Assembly (NCBI GenBank): GCA_024760905.1
Contig: CM045745.1
Coordinates: 3,952,782-4,016,781, forward strand
Source of the DNA: Plotosus lineatus
Lineage: Eukaryota > Chordata > Actinopteri > Siluriformes > Plotosidae
DNA: 64,000 bases
Reading direction: 5' to 3'
Below are positions 52,983-64,000 of this stretch, piece after piece (positions within the stretch are counted from its first letter, which is position 1; every line of letters begins with the position of its first letter). The position numbers and the translations under genes are program-made. The notes under the pieces were generated by a model that saw nothing but the letters and a program-made list of their open reading frames with translations, did not search any database and was not told where the DNA came from.

Positions 52983-53327
52983 TCTTCCTTTCAGCTTGTT
53001 TCCCTTTTACTTGGGAGTCGCCACAGCGAATCCTCTGATTCACACATTTGATTTGGCAGGGGTTTTAATGTCGGATGCCCTTCCTGACACAACCCATTTT
53101 AGCAAGGGATAGAAACACGCTGACGACTTTGCAGCTACTCTTTACGAAAGTCAGCAATGGTTCTTTTACATGCCTCTCACCATAGACAGTGAGGGACATG
53201 GCCTGCCTTTGATAACCCAGTTAGCTGCACTGGGGGGGACAGTGACAACCTTGTGGAGAGTGGGACTCGAACCCCCAACCTTTGGATCAGCAATCCAGCG
53301 CCCTATACCACTAGACCACCACTGCCC
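52983..53327 (-). repeat. SINE-A, full copy
   Basis: Tail at left ('cttgggagtcgccacagcgaatcc', 'gtcggatgcccttcctgacac'), head at right ('gggactcgaacccccaacc...ccactagaccaccactgcc'). Confidence 0.85.
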
Positions 53328-54337
53328 CTATCACAAATAAATTTATCACCCATGACGGAGGGAGAACTAAACATCCTGCAGTCAACACACTGAACAAGCT
53401 GGATAGTCGCCATGTTCCTAAAAAAACAACCTTAACTGGAGACTTGTGGATAGTCACAAGATGTTGTTCTTTCCCTTTGCTTCCTGGTTTAAAGTGGAGA
53501 AGAGTTGACGTTTCAAAGAAAACAAAGTGTAAATAAAATAACTAAAACTACCTCAAGTGAAAAGAAAAGAATTTCCTAAAACCGAAGGAGAAAAAGCTAA
53601 TTTAATCCACTGACAAGCAGTTGCTGGCCCGCGATTCGAAAACCAGAAGTGTTGACAGATTACATTTTTAATGAGTGTGAGAATGTCGGCAGGTTTTCTT
53701 TGCAAAATTTGTGCAAAATGTAAGAATACTCTTTAAAAACAAAAACAAAAACAAAAACAAAAAACCCTACAGACAAGGGTGCAATGTGCACTCAGTGCAA
53801 AGAGTTCAGAGTCCTTATGACTGTAGGGAAAAAGCTGTTCTTGAAGCTGGATGTTCTGGTGGGTAGAGAGCGATATCGCCTCCTAGAGGGCAGCAGTTGA
53901 AACAAATGATGGGCAGGGTGAGAGGGATCAGAGTTTATTTTTTTGTGCTCTTAAGATTGAGCGTTTGTGATAGATTGATTGGACTGATGGAAGGGGGGTG
54001 CCAATGATCCTGGATGATTTAGTGACAACGCGCTGTAGTTTTTTTTGTGAGTTACTGTCTAGGCTGCCATACCATACTGTTATGGATGAGGGAAGAATGC
54101 TCTCAATAATGGCGGCGTAAAACCGGAGAAGGAGTTTTATTTTCACTCTGAATTTCTTGAGCTGTCTCAGGAAAAACAGTCTTTGGTGAACTTTTTTGTA
54201 AATGTAGTCTGTGTTGGTGTTCCATTTTAGTGTATTGTTAATGTGAGTGCCGAGAAATTTGAGTCAGTTAATAGCTATGGGTTCACCAGAGATGTGAATA
54301 GGAGTTTTGGGAGAGGCTGTGCGCCTGAAGTCAATTA

Positions 54338-55237
54338 TTAGTTCCTGTATTTTGGATGGGTTGAACTGGAGTTTTCTTGGCACCAGGTGACAGCTTGGGC
54401 TACTTGTTGACGATACTGGTGTTCATTATCCGTGGTTATGAGTCCGATGATGGTAGTGTCGTCTGCATACTTGAAAATGGAAACTGAGCTATGATGGGAT
54501 GTCATGTGGTTTGTGTACAGAGAGAAAAGCCATGGTGAGAGGACACAACCCTGGGGGACACCTGTGCTGAGGGTCAGAGGTCGAGATGAGAGGTTACCCA
54601 CCTTAACCCTTTGTTGCCTTTTCCATAGGAAGCTCCATATCCAGTGGCATAGACAGGGGTTGATGTTCATGTCCGTCAGTTTATTGAGGAGGTTGACCAG
54701 GTTTATTGTGTTAAAAGCAGAACCGAAGTAAATGAAAAGGATGCGGGCGTAGCTGTTAGGCGACTCAAGGTACTGTAGTATGTGGTAGAGGGCCAGGTTG
54801 ACGGCATCCTCAACAGACCTGTTGGCATGGTAAGCAAATTGATGAGGGTCGAGCAGAGGGGTAATGGATGACTTCAGTTGGTTGAGGATGATGCGTTCAA
54901 ACGACTTCATGACCACGGATGTTAGAGCAATTGGTCTGTAATCGTTGTGACATGAGATCTTCGATGATTTTGGAACAAGGATTATGGATGAAACCTTGAA
55001 ACACTGTGGAACTGTACAGTGACGGAGGGACGTATTGAAGATAGTGGTGATTATTGGGGCCAGCTGAGCTGAGCAGTGCTTGAGAACAGCTGGGGTGATC
55101 CCGTCTGGGCCATCTGCTTTCCTCTTGTTACTTTTCTTGAAGACGTTCCTCACCTCTTCCTCCTGGATGAGAAATGGGGGGGTATGGGAGGGGATAGGGG
55201 GGAACTGGGGACTGTTCAAACCTCCCATAAAACTCAT
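54338..55237 (-). pseudogene. Rex1-like reverse transcriptase
   Basis: 299 residues: KRKADGPDGITPAVLKHC, then SIILVPKSSK, NDYRPIALTSVVMKSFERII, HQFAYHANRSVEDAVNLAL, FIYFGSAFNTIN (where the family has a FxDFSSAFNT-type motif, so the catalytic Asp is Tyr), LSTGVPQGCVLSPWLFSLY and FKYADDTTIIG. The changed Asp and the broken frame make it inactive. The frame ends just after the QENSS-x-x-P-K stretch near 54338. Confidence 0.85.
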
Positions 55238-55788
55238 TTAGTTTGTTTGGAAGGTCTGTATCAGTGTCGAATGGAATGAAGGGATTTTTTTTTTGTAATC
55301 TGTCATGACCTTTAGTTTTTTCCATGCATATCGGATATTGCCTGATGTGATCTGATGTTCCAGCTTTATTGCATAGTTTGATTTGGCTTTCCTGATTGCA
55401 GACCTCAGTTGATATTTAGCAGTGCTGTATAACACCTTGTCTCTGCTAAGGAAAGCAGAGTTCTTTTTCTTGCGTATGAGTAAAATGTCTTTGTAAACCA
55501 AGGTTTGTGATTGCTGTATGCTATCATAGTTTTCGTTGGGATGCACAAATCCACGCAGAAGTTAATGTATGACGTCACCACGTCCGTGAGCACGTCGAAG
55601 CAGTTCGCACCTGCACTGAACACATCCCAATCAGTGCATTCGAAGCAGCCTCTCAGGGTATCAACGGCTGCCGTGGACCAGGACTTAACTGTTTTGGACG
55701 TGGTGTTTGTGTATTTAAGTTTTTGTCTGTATTTTGGGATGAGCAGCATGACGTGGTCGGATTTTCCGAGCGAAGCCCTTGGGAAAGC

Positions 55789-56358
55789 TCAGTAAGCATC
55801 GCTGATGGCAACGTAGCAATGGTCCAGTGTGTTAGTGCCTCTGCTAGGACATGTGACTTGTTGAATATAGTTGGAGAGTTCGGTGAACAAGTTGGTGTGA
55901 TTAAAGTCGCCGAGCAAGGTGACTGCTGTGTCGGCATAAGAGATTTCAACGGATGATATATAGGTTGCTAGCTCCGTGATGGCTAAGTTGGCGTTAGCCG
56001 ATGATGGGATGTAAACGCCAATCAGTATAACGGAAGCAAATTCTCTTGGGAGGTAGGAGGGTCTGCGTTTGATGCTGATGTATTCCAATTGTGGGGAGCA
56101 TACAGTGTTTAGTACAGTCGTGTTGCTACACCAGCGTTGGTTGATCAAAAAACAAATACCACCACCTTTAGTTTTTGTGGATAGCTTGACTGACCTGTCA
56201 GTACGGTAGAGTGAGAAGCCGGGCGGGGTTACCGCTTGGTCTGGCACGGTGTGATCGAGCCAAGTCTTGGTCAGGCAGATGGCAGAACAGTTTTTATAGT
56301 CCTTGTTGTTTTGGAGGAGAAGGAAGAGTTCGTCAGTTTTGTTTCTGATGGATCTCAC
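55789..56358 (-). pseudogene. Rex1-like APE endonuclease
   Basis: 189 residues opening MRSIRNKTDELFLLL, with CLTKTWLD in place of the usual xETWL (the catalytic Glu is Lys), then GGGICFLINQRWC, YIPSSANAN, LLGDFNHTN, and GTNTLDHCYVAI near the end. The missing Glu means no metal-dependent nicking. Confidence 0.82.
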
Positions 56359-57330
56359 GTTTGTCAGCAGCAGAGCCAGTAAAGGTGGCCGGTACGGCTG
56401 CTTCCTGAACCTGGAAAGGACGCTGGCTCGTTATTTCCTCCTGTCCTGCTTGTGTCTCCAGGAGGTCGGATATCCAGGCGAGTTGTTTATCGCTAGAATC
56501 TCTGCAGGTAACGATGAGATCACGGATGAAACAGTGGCTGCTGAGTTTACCCTAAGGGATAGTAACTCCCAACGAGTGTACGTGAGAAGACATACTGAGT
56601 TTTTGAAATAAAACGTTGACAGAAATGCAACAGAGCTTGTACCGGACCGAGCCTCACAGCTGTCATCTTTTTTTTTATCTCACCGTTCCTCTTGGGTCCT
56701 TCTCGTTCACACACATGTATTCTGTCTTACTGAGGCTAACCTTCATTCCTCTCCTTTCCAGGGCATACCTCCACCTCTCTAGATTTTCCTCCACTTATTC
56801 TCTGCTCTCATTACAGATCACAATGTCATCTGCAAACATCATAGTCCATGGAGATTCTTGTCTAACCTCGTCTGTCAGCCTGTCCATCACCATAGCAAAC
56901 AAGAAGGGGCTCAGAGCTGACCCTTGATGCAGTCCCACCTCCACCTTGAACTCTTGTGTCACACCGACAGCACACCTCACCACTGTCTTACATCTCTCAT
57001 ACATGTACTGCACCACTCTAACATACTTCTCTGCCACTCCAGACTTCCTCATGCAATACCACAGTTCCTCTCTTGGCACCCTGTCATATGCTTTCTCTAG
57101 ATCAGGGGTCGGCAACCCGCGGCTCCGGAGCCGTGTGCGGCTCTTTCACCTTTCTGGTGCGGCTCCATGGCTTTTCAAAATAAAGTTGTGCTTTACGGTG
57201 GCTGACTGGTGCACCACAAAGTGCTGAGTTACTCATACAGCAAAGGGCAGGTGTGGGTGCAGGTTTTCACTTCAGCCAGACAATAGCCACACCTTCCACC
57301 TGTTCCCACCAATCACTGATCATCAAAAGA

Positions 57331-57482
57331 AAAAAAAACCTAGAGTGGACATTACTATTTCAATTCTGAATTGGAGCCATCTTCGTGAGCCACCTTGCTT
57401 TAAGTCTTAAACAGTAATGTGATCCCACCAAGATGGCCCCACTTCAGAATTGAAACAGTAATGTCCAATCTAGGTTTTTTTT
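57331..57482. repeat. 57-bp arm palindrome inside the hAT element
   Basis: Arms 57331-57387 and 57426-57482 match at 52 of 57 positions. Both arms start with an A-run then CCTAGA and TGGACATTACT. Likely a small foldback MITE. Confidence 0.85.
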
Positions 57483-57569
57483 CCACCTGAATGATCTGGG
57501 TACCCTTCCAATGCTCTTTTCGGGTTGAAAATTACATAGATGAAAATTAAGAGTCACAGATGTGGGCGG

Positions 57570-57663
57570 ATATTTATTTGGTGTGGGCGGGGTGATTTTG
57601 TGTGTGTCCACAAGAACACAAGAACACACACACAAAATCACCCCGCCCACACCAAATAAATAT
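57570..57663. repeat. Perfect 38-bp palindrome, 18-bp loop
   Basis: Arms 57570-57607 and 57626-57663 are exact reverse complements and contain GGTGTGGGCGGGGTGATTTT. No mismatch was found by eye. Confidence 0.93.
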
Positions 57664-59459
57664 AAAAGAGCCCTAAAAGAGCTCATGGCAAGCAGCAGCG
57701 CGGTGAGAGAGAGATTTTTTTCTGCCACCGGGGTTTGTAATTCAGGAACGGAAATCACAGCTGAAGGAAGGAGATGTGGATGAGATTTGTTTATACACAG
57801 CAATCTCCAGATTAAATAACTGTCCTCATAGTGACAAAATAAAAGACTGGGTGTGGTTCAGTCTCCACTCTGAGAATGGGTCGGTCAGTGCAGCATTAAG
57901 CATTAATATTATTTAAAAGAATGTTGAGCAGGCTCCTTCTTAAAATAAGTCTTCAAATACTTTTCTGTGTTATCATTTTTGTAAATTAAAACTATGACAA
58001 AACAACATTAATATAACGAATAAAGAAAAGAAGATCCCACGAAGGACGTGATTGGTGAGGTTGGCAACCCAACCCGTTACACATCTGGCTGCAGCCCGTC
58101 CCGCACTTCGTGGGATGGATATTCTTTTTCTTTATAAAAACACAAGAAGCATTCGAACACATTCATTCATTTTCTGAACCGCTTAATTCTAATTCGGGTC
58201 GCGGGGAGGCTGGCGATTTTTTTTTTAATGTAAATGTTTTTGTTGCAAGCAGAATTGTAATTTAATGGTCTCTGCAGTCGTTTAAATCAATGTAACATAT
58301 TGTTATTTTATATTAACATGAAGGAAAAAGGGGAAAAACATTATATGCAGTGTGATTTGATTTAAAATGTCAAAAAAGCATTTGTGGCTCCCAGTGTTTT
58401 CTTTAATGTGGAAAACGGGTCCAAATGGCTCTTTGAATGGCAAAGGTTGCCAACCCCTGCTCTAGATCCACAAAGGCACAATGCAGCTCTCTCTAACCTT
58501 CTCTGTACTTCTCTATTAACATCCTCAAAGCAAACTCTGCATCTTTGGTGCTCCTTCTTGGCATTAAACCAAACTGTTGTTCACAAATGCTGACTTCTGC
58601 CCTTAGTCTAGCTTCCACTATTCTTTCCCATAACTTCATCATATGGCTTATCAACTTTATTCCTCTGTAGCTGTCACAACTCTGCAGGTCTCCCTTGTTC
58701 TTAAAAATGGGCACCAGCACACTTCTCCTCCATTCCTCCGGCATCTGCTCACTCTCTAAGACCTTGTTGAATATTCTTGTCAGAAAATCTACTGCTACCT
58801 CCCCTAGACACTTCCATACCTCCACCGGTATGTCATCAGGACCAACTGCCTTTCCACTCTTCATCCTCTTCAATGCCCTCCTCACTTCTCCCTTACTAAT
58901 CTTTGCTACGTCCTGGTCCTCAACAGTCACCTCTTCTACTCTTTTTTCTCTCTCTCATTTTCCTCATTCATCAGCTCTTCAAAGTACTCTTTCCATCTTC
59001 CAAGCACACTTGTGTCATCAGTCAATACAATGCCCCGAAGCTTCTAGCCTTGCTACCTTTTCACCTGGTCTCCTGAACACACAGTATGTCCACCTTCCTC
59101 CTCTGCATCATGTCAGCCAGCTCTCTAGCTTTTTCTTTCATAGTGTCAACATCAGTCCTAGACTCACGCCTTTCCTCTTCTCTCTCCCTCTATGGACACG
59201 CCTCCCGCCTCTCCTTCTTCGACCAACAGTAGTCCAATTTCCACCAGCACCCTGTTGATTAACAGCACTGATGGCGGTTGTTGTTAACCCGGGCCTCGAC
59301 CGATCCAGTATGAATTTTGTTTTGATCATTTGCATGAGAATTTTGGCAGAAGTTTTACGCCGGATGCCCTTCCTGTCGCAACCCTCTGCATTTATCCGGG
59401 CTTGGGACCGGTGTGAGGGTGAACACTGGCTTGTGCCCCACCCTCACGGGATTGTGAAA

Positions 59460-60490
59460 TATTATTGAGAGCCAGTGCAATGAGTCTTACATATGAGTAG
59501 TATTGACATTTTATAATATTATAATTTGATTGTCTAAAATATTGAATTTCATCAAGTTCTAAATGACACAGACACATATTTATATTAATTTAGAAGCTTT
59601 CATTGCCACATTTTAATGAAATTTAAGGTGAGGCCAGGTTTCCCCTGTCATCTTAAAGCAATTACCCGTGGTATGTGTGCTTGCAGAGGAGATCTTACAG
59701 ACATCAAGATCTCATAGCGCTGTTTATTGCTGTAATCATTATAAATACCACCATTGTATATTTGCTTCCTTTCTCTACATGTAATCTCCTGTTGGAGCTA
59801 CAGGTGTCCTGTACGTACTCCTTTTTTCTAGATTATGATCTTAATTTAGAGAAAATTACAGGACTCGCAGAATATCTGCAGTAATCTCCTTAGGCCTGTT
59901 TTCATTACTGGCACCCCTGGATTTATCAGTTATACATCTGCAAGTGTTCCTAAATGTTGTGGAATAAAGCATGTGCTTGTTCTAGTGAACAGGGCCCATG
60001 CATTGACTTTCTGATGATGCAAGGAATTCCTAACAAAATGTCTACTACACAAAGCTGGTGGTCATGTGGTGCTACACACACATAGTAGCTGTGCCACCAT
60101 CAACCACTTGAAAGTGAGTGTGTTTCATAAAGCTCTGAAGATTATTTTAGCAATTCTCATAATTTCCCACATACTGGTCCACCCAGAGATTACTGACATG
60201 ATTGGCTGCTGTATATCAACCATCAGGATATGAGGTTTGAGTGGCAATCTGTGCCTTCCACAGAATCCCATTGAGGTGGGTCTGCCTCTGACTTCCCACT
60301 CTCAAAACTACTCATCTGCCAGACAGGCAACTAGCATAGGATTCCTTGCCAGGTTCTTCCTTCAGGCTCTGTAAAGGATTCAGCAAATATTCTACAGAGT
60401 CCTATTTGTGGCCCCAACACCATGTTTCATACTACTACTTTTATCAATTGTCGAAACCCCCTGGTTGTACGTAGTTGGACAGTAACATTC
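59460..60490. other. Intergenic, nothing recognised
   Basis: No coding exon, RNA gene or named repeat seen. Confidence 0.4.
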
Positions 60491-60494
60491 AATT

Positions 60495-60665
60495 AAGCTC
60501 AATTCAATTTAATGCAAATCAGTTCAGTTTTATTTCTATTGCGCTTTTTACAATTGACATTGTTGCAAAGCAGCTTTACACAGTAAGACAGTGACAGTAG
60601 GGTTTACAAAGCATAAAAGAATTTAAAGATTTCATATAACCCCTACACATCCATACATTTCCCTG
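60495..60665 (+). repeat. LINE 3'-end-like repeat, second copy
   Basis: Same family and orientation as 52800-52935: 'gttttatttctattgcgc', 'gttgcaaagcagctttacacagtaagacagtgacagt' and 'cctacacatccatacat'. Confidence 0.65.
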
Positions 60666-60679
60666 ACATGAAGACTTTT

Positions 60680-60925
60680 TTCCATCATGATTTAATCCTA
60701 ATTTGGGTCTCGAGGAGGCTGGTGGCCATCTCAGCCGATTCTGGGTGAGGGGAGAGTACACCCTGGACAGCTCCCTAAGCCATCAAAGGGCAGAAACACA
60801 CTGCAGCAATGCAGCTACTTTTGACAAAAGTCACCAATGGTTCTTTTACATGAAGAATTTACCATAGATAGTGAGAGACGTGGCCAGTCATTAATAACCC
60901 AATTAGCTGCACTTCAGGCCACCCC
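60680..60925 (-). repeat. Hybrid SINE (SINE-A head part, SINE-B tail), decayed
   Basis: SINE-B tail at left ('gaggaggctggtggccatctcagccgattctggg') joined to the SINE-A middle ('caccaatggttcttttacatgaag', 'gtgagagacgtggcc'). The head is truncated. Confidence 0.7.
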
Positions 60926-61101
60926 TACCCTTAAATAAATAAATCAATTAATTAAAAATAGTTTAAAGAATCCTGTTCACTTTTTTCATTAACTTGAGAG
61001 TTGATCCCTCTATCCATGACTATTGAAGCAAAGCCTTTATCTGTTTTTCCACATTTCATGTTCTCATACATTATCCCTCGGTCTTTTCACTGTAGAAGAA
61101 T

Positions 61102-61516
61102 GCGTAGGCCTCCGTCAGTCCCGAAGGACTATGGCTGCGCTCTGGCCAGTATCCCAACTGGTGATACTCCCCAGTGCGCAGAGCCTGGGTAGGGAGTAAT
61201 GAGGGACAGGCTGTTACCCAAGCAGCAAGTCCCCCCCCCCTGTCTCGGCGCCACCGGAAGGATCCAATGGAAGGGCAAGTGCCGATACGACTGGGTTCCA
61301 GTGCCGCTGCAGGAGAGAAACTACGGTCAATTTAGAACAGCCAATTAACCTACAGTGCACGTCTTTGGATTGCGGGGGAAACCGGAGCACCCGGAGGAAA
61401 CCCGCACAAGCACGGGGAGAACATGCAAACTCCACACAGAAACGCCCAGGCCGGGAATCGAACCCGGGCCTTCTTGCTGTGAGGCGGACGTGCTAACCAC
61501 TACGCCACCGTGCCGC
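61102..61516 (-). repeat. SINE-B head with a different tail, young copy
   Basis: Exact duplication CTGTAGAAGAAT (61090-61101, 61517-61528). The right part is a well-preserved SINE-B head and body ('gggaatcgaacccgggcc', 'gaggcggacgtgctaaccactacgcc', 'gtctttggattgcgggg'). The left 200 bp ('cctccgtcagtcccgaagg' and onward) is unrelated to the usual SINE-B tail, so it is a third tail type. Confidence 0.85.
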
Positions 61517-61756
61517 CTGTAGAAGAATAATAGTGATGGTTAAATAACAAGTGAAACAAATAAAAATCAGAACTTGATCAGGGGAAACAATGCACTGTTT
61601 GGGCAATGGAATGTGCTATTTTAAGGGCTTTGCTATTACAGACCAGTTCGCATGGAAGTTTTAACGCCATGCAGATAAAAAACGGACATGCCATAAACAC
61701 AGTAAGAAAGCTCACAGAAATCAAGTTTTACTTCTGACACCTTTCTGGCCTGTGGG

Positions 61757-62100
61757 AAGTGGTGGCCTAGTGGTATAGGGCCCTGGATCGCTTATCCAAA
61801 AGTTGGGGTTTGAGTCCCACTCTCCACAAGGTTGTCACTGTCCCCCCAGTGCAGCTAACTGGGTTATCAAAGGCTGGCCATGTCTCTCACTGTCTATGGT
61901 GAGAGGTTCATGTAAAAGAACCATTGCTGACTTTCATCAAGAATAGCTGCAAAGCCATCAGTGTGTTTCCCCCTGTGATGGCCTGGCGAGCTGTCCAGGG
62001 TGTACATTGCCCTCGCCCAGAGTCGGCTGGGATGGGTGCCAGCCTCCCCACGACCCGAATCAGGATTAAGTTAAGATCAGTTCAGGAAATGAATGGATGA
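61757..62100 (+). repeat. Hybrid SINE (SINE-A head, SINE-B tail)
   Basis: Head 'gtggcctagtggtatagggccctgg', middle to 'catcagtgtgtttcc', then a switch to 'cctgtgatggcctggcgagctgtccagggtgtac' and 'ggctgggatgggtgccagcctcccc', ending 'aaatgaatggatgac'. Confidence 0.85.
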
Positions 62101-62109
62101 CTTTATTTA

Positions 62110-63395
62110 TTATTTATTTATGAGGATTCAGCGGTAACAGAAAATGAATGAACCTTTCTGACCTGCTGCTGCTGACTTTACACAAGAACTCATAACTCAA
62201 AATTATTATAAAGTCAGAAATTTTTGAGGACAAAAATAAGAGTTAAGTATCATTGAATTTTTACCAGTGATCAGAAAATAAATGCCATAGTGAGCAGTAA
62301 TTATTTAGGCCTGTCTTTGCAATGACACTTAATAAGAACTTTTTTCATTAAATCTTCACACTTCATTATGTTTTACCAACAGCGCAACTTTCACGGTATA
62401 GATCTCCTACTAAACACATCACGACCAATGAGGAAGCACTGCGTCAGCATTGTACTGATACTCCAGTGGAAGCTGTAAATGCAGAATAGAGTAAATGTGC
62501 TTTAAACGGTTGGTTCCATCGTGGGTAAAGGGAAAGAGACAAGTTTTTTTTCTGTGTCCTGGCAATTAATCAACATCAGGGCAAGCATGCTAAAGAACTC
62601 CAGAAAAAGGCAAGCTAAATTGTTCAGCAATATTCCCAGAGCAGATCTGGATGTAAAAATCTGGGTTTGGAATTACTATTTTATTATAACCGGTGAAACA
62701 AATGTAAAGCTAATATTTTGTCTTTTTTATATATACAGTAATAATGAGGAAGCTACTCATTAGAAAGCATTATATTGAAAGCAAAGCGTAAACATTTCAG
62801 ACTGCCTGGTGCTCCACTGTGATAAAATATTGTAAGGCTCAATTCCATCACACCAAGCTAATTTATTAAGGTGCTGGTCGGGGAAGACTATGAAAGTAAT
62901 TAGAGAGAGATATTGTGCCAGCCTGTAATCTTTGGCATGGTGAACAGTTTGTGTTGCCTCCAGTATGTAAATGTGCTTTTGTAACCAGGAGCAATGCCTG
63001 GACACATGACCATATTCAAGTCCACCTATTGGTTAATTTGACAGGCTGAACTGTCTCTACAAATTCATAGGCACTTGCCATATCTTGCACAAGAATTTGC
63101 TTTTTCATCCAACTATGATGACACATTCAAACCAGTGACTGATGCTCTGCACATTATGTTTATACTGGATGAGGTGATGAAAATGAAATCAAGATAAAAT
63201 CCTTATGAACAAGACTTACAGATTTCCTACGTGGATTCTTAATGAAATTATCTCCGAGATGTACTTCATAGCAATAGGAGTATTCTGTTTGTGACAACTA
63301 TGTAGTTCCTCTAAGTTAAAATATTTAGTTCTGTTGGAGTCCTTATGTGTTTGAATTATGGTGGATTCTTAAGGTTGGAACTAATTTTATCCTGA
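62110..63395. other. Intergenic, nothing recognised
   Basis: No motif, splice pair or repeat identified; short open frames here are not supported. Confidence 0.4.
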
Positions 63396-63397
63396 GG

Positions 63398-63560
63398 CAG
63401 TGATGGCCCGATGGTAAGGTGCTGAATTACTGATCCCAAAGTAAGGGATTCAATCCCTACTATCAGCAGGTTGTCACTGCTGTTCCCCAGTGCAGATAAC
63501 TGGGTTATCAAAGGCCGGCTGTCTCTCATTGTCTAAGAGAGACATGTAAATGAACAATTT
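63398..63560 (+). repeat. SINE-A head and middle, decayed
   Basis: 'ggcagtgatggcccgatggtaaggtgctg', 'ttcaatccctactatcagcaggttgtcactg' and 'gataactgggttatcaaagg'. The RTE-like tail is absent. Confidence 0.7.
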
Positions 63561-64000
63561 TCTAGTTCTATATGTAGAAATATTTCATACAGCAGTTAGA
63601 CTTCAGTCTTCTTTGGTTCCAGATGTTTCAGAGTACCACAAATATTTGATATGAGCAACGTTAAACTTATGAGCATATATTATCTATGTTGATTTGAATG
63701 CTTTCAGGTTGGATTGCAGGTAGTATTCTGGACAAAACACATGTTTTACACATGTTTTGGAATGTACAAAGATATAGGATAACACAGTAGCTGGCAAGAT
63801 GATGACAGCTGATGAACGTGTTTTCATCATAATATGATGTGAAGTGCCCTCCAAGAAGTTAAAAAAAGTTAATATTCCTGTACGCTATATGACATGCAAT
63901 ATAAAATAAAAAGCAGAGACAGCTTGTGGTTTCATATTAACCCTCTGCTCAAACTTATACAGTCTAGTTTATCGTCGTTGTCGGCACCCTCATCTCGTAG

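Larger units (their letters stand above)
53780..56682 (-). mobile_element. Rex1-like LINE, near complete, decayed
   Basis: On the minus strand: 5' region (56682-56360), endonuclease (56358-55789), endonuclease end and linker (55749-55405, 55546-55238), RT (55237-54338), C-terminal part (54146-53928) and 3' UTR. The frame is broken several times. Its 5' end joins an RTE LINE in the same orientation at 56682/56683. An (AAAAC)n-like run lies beyond the 3' end at 53737-53762. Confidence 0.82.
57103..58459. mobile_element. hAT-superfamily DNA element (1357 bp)
   Basis: Perfect 8-bp duplication CTCTAGAT (57095-57102, 58460-58467). Ends CAGGGGTCGGCAACC and, in reverse complement, CAGGGGTTGGCAACC. 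No transposase ORF. Inside are two large palindromes (57331-57482, 57570-57663) that are probably nested MITEs. Confidence 0.9.
56683..59455 (-). mobile_element. RTE LINE, internally deleted, split by a hAT element
   Basis: Pieces 56683-57102 and 58460-59455. RT sequences ([14 protein letters not shown] end; [18 protein letters not shown] start) are present. Near 59037 the sequence jumps from the linker to the endonuclease start, deleting most of it. The 5' UTR runs to about 59455. The C-terminal third is missing because the element passes directly into Rex1 at 56682. Confidence 0.85.

Noticed and set aside
57444..57803. 119-aa frame and its opposite-strand twin
   Set aside because: Both are produced by the 38-bp palindrome within the hAT element, hence the mirrored peptides.
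59675..59884. 69-aa frame with hydrophobic stretch
   Set aside because: No splice context, motif or neighbour supports it.
62521..62763. 80-aa frame
   Set aside because: No recognisable domain; in AT-rich intergenic DNA without supporting signals.

Overview
The window is vertebrate nuclear DNA, almost certainly from a teleost fish. It holds one host gene with GT-AG introns, a compact CpG-rich first exon, long (CA)n/(GT)n microsatellites, and fish-typical transposable elements (Rex1-like, RTE-like, I-clade and L2-like LINEs, Tc1/mariner and hAT DNA elements, several tRNA-derived SINE families, a Ty3/gypsy chromovirus and an endogenous retrovirus). A catfish-like fish is possible, but the sequence does not prove it.

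The only host protein-coding gene I can support is retreg1 (fam134b), the ER-phagy receptor, on the + strand from the ATG at 3403 to the stop at 40006. It has nine coding exons: 3403-3554, 4283-4389, 4767-4797, 36652-36778, 36868-36952, 37507-37629, 38589-38659, 38735-38858 and 39582-40006. They join in phase into 414 codons plus stop. Exons 1-3 lie at the left and exons 4-9 at 36.6-40.0 kb, so intron 3 is about 31.9 kb and holds most of the mobile DNA in the window.

Upstream flank (1-3290): SINE remnants, a 551-bp Tc1/mariner element keeping only the transposase DNA-binding domain, and a hAT-like repeat invaded by a SINE. Intron 3 (4798-36651), left to right: a mariner/pogo-like element carrying a long inverted repeat and LINE endonuclease debris (5225-7089); an internally deleted Rex1 LINE; a TA-flanked MITE (8888-9608); a dead I-clade LINE invaded by two RTE LINEs in opposite orientations, both with exact 15-bp target-site duplications (11531-16796); a 0.9-kb compound microsatellite; SINEs; an L2 fragment split by a SINE; and a Ty3/gypsy chromovirus whose integrase gene is split by an 8.1-kb endogenous retrovirus (24657-32805). 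After the chromovirus comes a DNA-element remnant with a 74-bp hairpin and a small zinc-finger ORF.

Downstream flank (40.1-64.0 kb): no host gene recognised. It holds SINEs, a solo LTR (45890-46244), a DNA element (46338-51137) containing an almost complete RTE LINE with a target duplication of about 150 bp, and a Rex1 LINE (53.8-56.7 kb) fused in the same orientation to an RTE copy. That RTE copy is itself split by a 1357-bp hAT element (57103-58459).

The most interesting items are: the endogenous retrovirus, with a tRNA-Trp primer site, gag and pol separated by one in-frame TAG, a 19-copy 28-bp array in its leader and no env; a SINE family whose body is made of the two ends of the RTE LINE; a recurrent RTE-Rex1 junction at two loci; and unusually long target duplications at one RTE. 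All calls rest on reading the sequence. No database search was run.
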